In this document: piece after piece, positions 57,240 through 64,000 of the stretch | Layout: every line of letters starts with the position of its first letter | Numbering within the stretch: the first letter of the stretch is position 1 | From: Chamaecyparis obtusa | Lineage: Eukaryota; Streptophyta; Pinopsida; Cupressales; Cupressaceae | Direction of reading: 5' to 3' | Length of the DNA stretch: 64,000 nt | Assembly: GCA_027943335.1 (NCBI GenBank) | Contig: BSBK01001879.1 | Span: forward strand, 1,260,501 to 1,324,500 | Made by a program: the position numbers and the translations under genes | The notes under the pieces: model-generated | Told to the model about the DNA's origin: nothing | The model's database searches: none | What the model saw: only the letters and a program-made list of their open reading frames with translations

Positions 57240-57945
57240 AGGTCTCCTATCTGTCCTTCCTTGGCATTGAGGACATTCAAATGCCCTATGACCTTCTTCT
57301 CCATAGTGAAAACATGTTCCATGGAAGCCTCCTCTTCCTAATCCTTGTCCTCTTCCTCTTCCTCTCTAATCTCTATTATTCTGATCATGAAAATGATTGA
57401 AATTGTTTCCTCTTTAATTTTAACTTCTACTAGCCTCATCATTCTTTTTTAGATCTTCATTTTGGCCTCCATATGACCATCCATCGGATCTTCCACCACA
57501 ACCTCTTCCGCTTTGTCAGCTCTCAAACTTCTTGTTCAACTTTTCCTCTTCTTTTAGGGAAAATTGGTATGTCTCTTCAATACTATTCATTCAAACCAAA
57601 TTCAACTCCTCCTAAATTCTTGGCCTTAAACCATTAAGGTAGCAAGAAAATTTCTTCTTATCAACTTTCACATGGCCTGTTCTGATGAGGATTCGATAGA
57701 ACTCCTCCGTATTCTCCTGAACAAATCTTCCTTCTTGCTTCAAACCTTGTGTTTTCTTCAGTGGATCAACCTCATAATCAATATGAATGACTTGTCACTT
57801 CAATTTATCCACCATATAATCACATCTTGTGATTTTATCCTTTCCTCTTCTATTTCACTCCAATTGAATCTCTTGCCACCAGATCTTCACATGACCCTTC
57901 AGTTTGGTCTTCACAAACTTGACCTAATCAATATCCTTGATATGT
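57240..57945 (-). pseudogene. Chromovirus Gag C-terminus with zinc knuckle
   Basis: Read leftwards, a gag-type segment (QENTEEFYRILIRTGHVK and SCYLNGLRPRI) leads to an Arg/Gly-rich stretch and CFHYGEEGHRAFEC, a knuckle whose second Cys is Tyr. Several stops are present. The N-terminal part is missing because another LTR begins at 57946. Confidence 0.8.
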
Positions 57946-58573
57946 TAGAATAACTGAGAGGGGGGTAAATCAATTAGAACAGTTATTCTAGAGTCCCAAA
58001 TACAAAGATGTACTCCACAAAACAATTCAACCAAATTATGTAGCTTGATAACACAAAATATCAATATGTCTGTTCACTTTACTGATTACTAGTAATTACA
58101 AAACTGCAATTACTGACTAAATCAACTATGCAGTATGTAAAGCATGATAGCAAAAAAATCATAAAAAATAACACATAGCACAATGAATTAATGTGGAAAC
58201 CCTGTTAAGGGAAAAACCACCTGGGACCGGTAACCCAAAATAATTCACTCTTTTGAAGTGAGCTCGGTGAAGACCCAACCTGTTAAAGGTTACAATACAC
58301 ACTGTTAGGTGTGACCTGGTTAGAGGATTTATCACTAACTTTTAACTTTTGACCAACATTCACTATGGGGTCAACAAGATAACAATGTACATTCTCTGAA
58401 TGACATAGGGCAGAATATAAGATGGTTAAGTCCACTCAATTAAGAGATTTTTTGAATCAATGGTTAAACTAATACAGTAATAATTTGATTGAAATACAAC
58501 TCAATTGTAGATATTTAGATCTATGGTAAGCCCATAAAAATCCTCTGATCATTAATCAATTCACTTCCTCAAT
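57946..58573 (-). repeat. Copia-type LTR fragment, minus strand
   Basis: On the minus strand the segment ends CCCCCCTCTCAGTTATTCTAACA, the same kind of 3' end as the LTR at 1162-2317. It also holds the 'aacaggg...ctctaacca' motifs of that family. Its start lies at or beyond the CACTA terminus, so it is cut by CACTA element 2 or simply truncated. Confidence 0.6.
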
Positions 58574-59212
58574 AGTCACTACTACATTTGGGGCCAAATT
58601 TCGACAGAAGTTTCCGCCGGGTAACTTTTTATTATGAATTTGGTATTTTTTTTTTGTAATAGGCCCTGATGATGTCGGTATTCCGATGGGTGTTTAATTG
58701 ACCATCAGAATTCTGACAGATTCGGAGTATAGATAAAAAATAAGAAGTGAAATGGTCTCATCATTTTTATTTCGATTGGATAGAGGGAGCAGGAGAAAAG
58801 GAGCCAAAGCTGAGCGCGAGAGAAGGTATGTGATTTCTTCATCTTTCGAGCCTCTGACATCATATTCGAATGTATTTCATTTTATTTGATCATGAATGCT
58901 CTCTAAAATGACCGCATTCTACTGGTGCTGTGTTGTAGCCAGTGCTTTATCTCTATTATTTGATGTTATTGGTGCTTGTGCTCAAGGATATTGATTCACT
59001 GTATTCAAATGTTTGGATTCACGTTTGTTGATATTACTGGCATATATGTTTAATGACGCCATTGTAAATTGTTGTCATTGAAATGACTGCATTCTACTGG
59101 TGTCGTGCCCTAGCCCGTGCTTTAACTCCATTATTTGATGTTATTGGTGCTTGTGCTCAAGGATATCCATTTTTTTGAAATGTTGACTGTGGTTATCAAA
59201 TGGATAGCCCGT

Positions 59213-59945
59213 GAGCTTCTAGCTAGGTGCCATTTGTATTGATAGCTTAGGGCATCAAATGTATTGTATCATTGATAGTTGATACTTTGTTAAAAAGAAA
59301 TAGGATAAAGAATGATTTTTATTTAGTTTCTCTATTTTGATCCTTAAGTGGCTTACAACCCTAGAGAAGTATATGCAGATTTACAGATGTAGTTGCAGGA
59401 TACATAGAAACCGATAATTCACAATAAATCCATGCATCCAATTTGAATAGAAATTAATACAAAGAACTAGGGTCCTCCAATGGCCCAATCATCTGGACCT
59501 TGACTGTCCCCTCAACCAGTGACCCTTCAAAACTGGGTTATCATGCAATCAGTGAGTGATCCTTCATTCTCCTGGTGAGCTTCTAGGTAGGCATCATTTG
59601 TATATTGGATAGCTTAGAGCATCAAATGTATATTTTATCATTGATAGTTGAGACTTTGTTAAAAGGAAATAGGATAAAGAATGATTTTGATTTAGTCTCT
59701 GTATTTTGATCCCTAAGTGTCTTACAACCCTAGAGAAGTATATGGAGATTTACAGATGCAGTTGTAAGATACATAGCAGTCGATAATTGACAAGAAATCC
59801 ATGCATCCAATTTGAATAGCAATTACCACAAAGAAATAGAGTCCTCCAATGGCACAATCATCCGGACCTTGACTGTCCCCTCAACTAGTGACCCTTCAAA
59901 ACCGAGTTATCATGCAATCAGTGAGTGATCCTTCATTTTCATGGT
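59213..59945 (+). repeat. Two tandem ~363-bp units in CACTA 2
   Basis: Units start at GAGCTTCTAG (59213 and 59577) and include 'gatagcttag(g/a)gcatcaaatgta', 'ggcttacaaccctagagaag' and 'gacccttcaaaactgggtt'-type blocks. Copies recur at 61620-62270. Confidence 0.88.
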
Positions 59946-60190
59946 CTGCCCTGCATCCAAACATATTGGAAATACACAATACAATGATAACAAGTCTTTC
60001 ACAATCCCCCTTCCCTCAAGGAACACTATCAACCATCCCTTCCACATAGAATTTCACTGTTTTATGAGTGGATTGTGTAGGAATAGTTAACATTAAACAA
60101 GGAGAAAACTCCTCAACACATCTTAGAAACTATTGAATTCAATAATAAATGAAACCTAACACCAACACTATTCCTTCCATAGTTGTAGGA
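59936..60190 (+). repeat. Repeat block downstream of the units, first copy
   Basis: From 'tctgcc(c/t)tgcatccaaacat' to 'ccaacactattccttccat', repeated at 62260-62500. Confidence 0.85.
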
Positions 60191-60244
60191 TACATAGCAG
60201 TTGATAATTCACAAGAAATCCATGCATCAAATTTTTATAAGGAT

Positions 60245-61600
60245 ATCCTACTAATCAATAGGAATTTTCTTGAGATGACCAATGATTATGCATTTTGATG
60301 GCAGTGTGCTAGTTCAAAAGGATAATATAAATTTGAAATAATTTTTTTTGATTTTCTCAAACTATAAATGTGGTTAAAGGGAAAATATTATGTGGAAAAC
60401 CCACAAACCAAGCTAGCAAATGATTGAACATCAAATTATTCCTATATTCATTCAAGTATTGCTATGCTTCAACTACCTGACCTTTGAGCTTCATCTAGAG
60501 GAATGTGTAGCTTTAAGATAGAGTTACTTCTTGGGCCTTACAATAGGGTGGAATATGATCAAGATTTGTTTAGGCTGTATCTTTGTGAGTCCCATTGTTA
60601 GGTTCTTATAGTTCATGGTTTGAATCTATTATGGTTGTGTAAGGGATATGTAGATGCTTTTTCTAACATAATTATTGGACACCATGATTGGAACAACTGG
60701 TTGTTGGCTATTGTACACATGAATCATATTTGTCAATGGTTCTTTGTGTTCAAGAATTCATTGATCAATCTTTGAGATTTATTGTCCCAGCTTTAAAAGA
60801 GTGATAAAAGATATATAGTGAGTGCTATCTTTTCCAAGTGTTTTATGGGTGCCATTATCTTCTAGGAGTAATTGCTGGAACCAAATTATGTTCTTTGCCT
60901 CTAGTAAATATTGTAGACACAACCATCTTCTTGGTGAAGGGTTTCTTCCATCCCCATGAGGCACTATTGCATGGTTTCCATTCCCTTGTAGTATACTGAA
61001 CCTAATTTAATACAAGTGTGCACTATTTTGGGTTCCATAATTTATGGCCCCTACACTATGGTTGTTAGCCTAATTAAGATAGGCCTAACTTTGCATATAA
61101 TAAGAGGCCAACATGAAAAAAACATCCAGAGGTTAGGGGGTTGTTCCCTGTCCATAATTTATTATTTAAGTGCTAAGTGATGATGGGTATATCATGTGAT
61201 TCATACCTAGTGTGTCTCTTTCTTTCTCTCCACATTTCACATTAGGAGTATATGTTATAAAATACTAATGAAATCAACTATAGGTAAAATCTAATCAAAA
61301 TTGCAATATAAAGATTAAAATAGATCTTGAAGAAATATGGGAACCATTTTTGACAGATATTGTACAAATGAAGAGAATACTCCAAAGAGGACATGCTTCA
61401 ATGTGGAACAATTGAAGGACAATATTTTACTTTTATATGCACATCTGCAATGTTTTTGATATATTTCTGAGATAACAAAACCATAGAAAGAATAACATAT
61501 ATAAGAAAGTAAAGAATAATGATCATACTTTGAGATATTGTGGAAAATTAAAGGAAAGAATGCTTGGTGGGGTTATCATGAAATCAGTGAGTGATCCTTC
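60245..61600. other. Unique spacer inside CACTA 2
   Basis: No gene or clear repeat seen. The one 61-codon minus ORF (60779-60964) is not recognisable. Confidence 0.45.
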
Positions 61601-61619
61601 ATTCCCCTCTTCCAGTGAC

Positions 61620-62500
61620 CCTTCAAAATTGGGTTTTTATTTAGTTTCTCTATTTTGATCCCTAAGTGGCTTACAACCCTAGAAAAGTATATGCAGATTT
61701 ATGGATGCAGTTGCAAGATACATAGCAGCTGATAATTCATAATAAATCCATGCATCCAATTTGAATAGCAATTAATACAAAGAAATAGGGTCCTCCAATG
61801 GCCCAATCATCTGGACCTTGACTGTCCCCTCAACTAGTGACCCTTCAAAACTGGGTTATCATGCAATCACTGAGTGATCCTTCATTCTCCTGGTGAGCTT
61901 CTAGGTAGGTGCCATTTGTATATTTGATAGCTTAGAGCATCAAATGTATATTTTATCATTGATAGTTGAGACTTTGTTAAAAGGAAATAGGACAAAGAAT
62001 GATTTTGATTTAGTTTCTCTATTTTGATCTCTAAGTGGCTTACAACCATAGAGAAGTATATGCAAATTTACGGATGTAGTTGGAGGATACATAGCAGTTG
62101 ATAATTCACAAGAAATCTATGCATCCAATTTGAATAGCAATTAATACAAAGAAATAGGGTCCTCCAATGGCCCAATCATCAGGACCTTGACTATCCCCTC
62201 AACTAGTGACCCTTCAAAACTGGGTTATCATGCAATCGGTGAGTGATCCTTCATTCTCCCGATCTGCCTTGCATCCAAACATATTGGAAATACACAATAC
62301 AATGATAACAAGTCTTTCAGAATCCCCCTTCCCTCAAGGAACACTATCAACCATCCTTTCCACATAGCATTTCACTGTTGTATGAGTGGATTGTGCAGGA
62401 ACAGTTAACATTAAACAAGGAGCAAACTCCTCAACACATCTTGGAAACTATTGAATTCAATAATAAATGAAACCTAACACCAACACTATTCCTTCCATTC
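61620..62500 (+). repeat. Second set of ~363-bp units plus downstream block
   Basis: A truncated unit (about 61620-61890) and a full unit (about 61893-62270), then the 240-bp block, repeat the 59.2-60.2 kb arrangement as one large duplication. Confidence 0.87.
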
Positions 62501-62699
62501 ACTTCTACCAAGAATAAAAAATTTAATCCATTCAACATTACATATAATCATTAGACAGTTACATTTCCTGACTGTGTAGAGGAATAGTCACAACCAAAAT
62601 GATCAAAACTACTTTCACCCTTGCACAAGCTATTCCTCACTCTTAATGAGTTATAAACATGCCATTGTTTTAGTTTTGCTTGCGAGTTATGATAATTTT

Positions 62700-62907
62700 T
62701 GTAAACATGTTATTGGTTCAGTTTAGTGTATTCATTTTTGTCAGACAAATCTTCATTGTCTTCTAATTGTCTTCTTTATATAGTAGCATGCATTAATTGG
62801 TTGACAAATAAAGAAGCATTTAGACAATCGAAAGACAATGAAGATAATTTTAAATGCATCTAACACAATTTTTTTTTACAATATTGAACCAATGACATGT
62901 TTACAAA
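62700..62907. repeat. Foldback ~208 bp
   Basis: TGTAAACATGTTATTGGTTCA at the left pairs with TGAACCAATGACATGTTTACA at the right; CTTCATTGTCTTC pairs with the inverse 'gacaatgaag' near 62835. MITE-like. Confidence 0.82.
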
Positions 62908-62909
62908 AA

Positions 62910-63806
62910 AGAAATAGAGTGATAATAATATGCTGAAAATTGTATTCTATTTAATACACGTCAAAGGACCAGTCCCAACAATTCTTAAACATACTTTATT
63001 CGATATGATGAATTCTTAAACAATTAAGGTTGGAGTAGACATAGTTATCACACAATTTTTTTGTGTGGTACAAGGAAGATTTGGCTGATCAAGAGTGAGG
63101 CCTTCTTTAAAATCTCATATAAATTTGGCTGATTAAGATGAGAAGAAAAACATAATTCATTAGTTAAATTTTTCAATTTCATGTATTTTTTCTCCTATTT
63201 ATTAGGTGCATGAGTTGAAGGTTGAATATAAGAGTCTTATAATGTTGTGTTACCTTAAATCTCAAGTTTTTGATACTCCTATGATGATCTTTCTCAACAA
63301 GTATTTTATTCTATTGTTATTTTTTGAATAACATATTGGGCAAATACAAAATTGTGTACTTCTACAGGACAGTTAACACAAAATTGAAGCATCAAACAAG
63401 ACTTGATCAAGTTGCAGGTGGAACGTGCACTCAAATAGTAAGTAATGTAGAATAACAAAATAAGTAATCTGTCGTGTCTACATTTTGTTATTTTTTGAGA
63501 TTACATCCATGTTCTATATTCACAGAATGGTTCAAAATTGAAATTTATAATTCGATAAAAGTACTGACGGGTGTTGTTCCCTACACCCTCAATCAACAAC
63601 TTGCCTCCATTTTATTTTGATTTACAAACTACTATATTTTTTGAATAGCTTTCTTTCTTGCCACAATAGGAAAGAGTTTGAGGTGGAAGACTACAATAAT
63701 AGAAGTGTTTCAATTTGGTATACTATACTACAACATCATTTCATAACTAAGTTTTCAATTTCTATATATAATTAGGTTATAGATAATCTAAGTGAAGAAG
63801 CATCAT
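62910..63806. other. Region before the CACTA 2 coding exon
   Basis: AT-rich. An acceptor-like ATAATTAG|GTTATAG (about 63770) lies about 30 bp before the start codon, so the 5' leader is probably spliced. Confidence 0.4.
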
Positions 63807-64000
63807 GTCAGACAATCCAAGTGAAGAAGGTAATGGGGATGCAATCAATAGATTATGGTCGAACTTGAAAAGAAAAGGCGATGGAAAATGTTATTGTCCC
63901 TGCAATAATTGTAAGGGCTTAAACATTAGAAGATTGCTAATCAAAATAGCTAAGAGACATTGTAGGGATAATGGTCACATTGAAGGAGGCTTTGATTATC
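63807..64000 (+). CDS. CACTA 2 transposase exon 1 (partial, cut by window end)
   Basis: The ATG at 63807 starts MSDNPSEEGNGDAINRLW, followed by CYCPCNNCKGLNIRRLLIK and HCRDNGHIEGGFDY, and the frame is open to the window end. It matches the first exon of element 1 (34171-34377) codon for codon apart from changes near the N-terminus. All cysteines and histidines of the zinc-binding pattern are kept. No stop is seen in the 64 codons available, so this copy may be better preserved than element 1. The TNP2 core lies outside the window. Confidence 0.82.

Larger units (their letters stand above)
58577..64000 (+). mobile_element. CACTA DNA transposon 2, 5' part (runs off the window)
   Basis: CACTACTACATTTGGGG at 58577 is the terminus, with the following 'aatttcgaca' parallel to element 1. 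A GC-richer block ending GAGAAG|GTATGTGATT (about 58800-58830) looks like the first exon and donor. About 5 kb of repeats follow, then transposase exon 1 at 63807. Order and features match element 1, so the two are relatives of one family with different repeat modules. Confidence 0.75.

Noticed and set aside
57672..57953. 93-codon plus-strand ORF
   Set aside because: Shadow of the chromovirus gag on the minus strand.

Overview
The window looks like intergenic DNA from a large, repeat-rich plant nuclear genome. It is AT-rich and holds no host gene, tRNA, rRNA, CRISPR array or bacterial-style operon that I can support. It is filled with degraded plant transposons: Ty1/copia and Ty3/gypsy (chromodomain) LTR retrotransposons, L1-type LINE pieces and CACTA (En/Spm) DNA transposons. 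A gymnosperm is possible, but I infer this only from style and cannot prove it. Almost every coding remnant carries in-frame stops, often where a Gln, Arg or Trp codon is expected, as cytosine-methylation decay would give.

Layout. 1-2317: 3' end of a copia element (RT/RNase H remnant, polypurine tract, 3' LTR). 2530-2670: 37-bp tandem repeat. 2900-3797: diverged LTR of the family found intact at 47-54 kb. 3.8-8.5 kb: AT-rich DNA, a minus-strand ORF with membrane segments, and a probable 1.7-kb minus-strand LTR with a dense GGTCAA/TTGACC cluster. 9.2-10.0 kb: broken gypsy gag. 13.15-15.7 kb: LTR-like sequence holding a 2.1-kb non-LTR insertion (13505-15614) flanked by perfect 14-bp duplications. 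16.0-18.8 kb and 41.2-42.3 kb: two copies of one dispersed repeat, the first interrupted by about 1.7 kb.

19822 to about 41 kb is one huge CACTA element. It has a CACTA terminus, a long 5' region built from direct and inverted copies of a few modules, then a decayed multi-exon TNP2-type transposase gene (34171-38395). Two retroelements sit in its modules: a 3.0-kb deleted copia (25292-28273) whose 5' LTR lacks exactly its first 149 bp, and a 2.1-kb LINE carrying only ORF1 (30185-32263). Both have target-site duplications, and sister modules supply the empty sites.

44.3-57.95 kb is a nested stack. A minus-strand chromovirus (gag, protease, RT with YLED in place of YxDD, RNase H, integrase, chromodomain) is split by an LTR retrotransposon at 47333-54516 with TATAT duplications, two ~0.97-kb LTRs, primer-binding site and polypurine tract. 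That inner element has a coiled-coil/zinc-knuckle gag and a ~3.3-kb second reading frame, but no protease, integrase, RT or RNase H. It is the most unusual object here. A solo LTR (44321-45775, AATAT duplication) lies beside the stack. From 58577 to the end runs the 5' part of a second CACTA element; its transposase exon 1 starts at 63807 and runs off the window.

All family calls come from reading motifs. No database search was possible.
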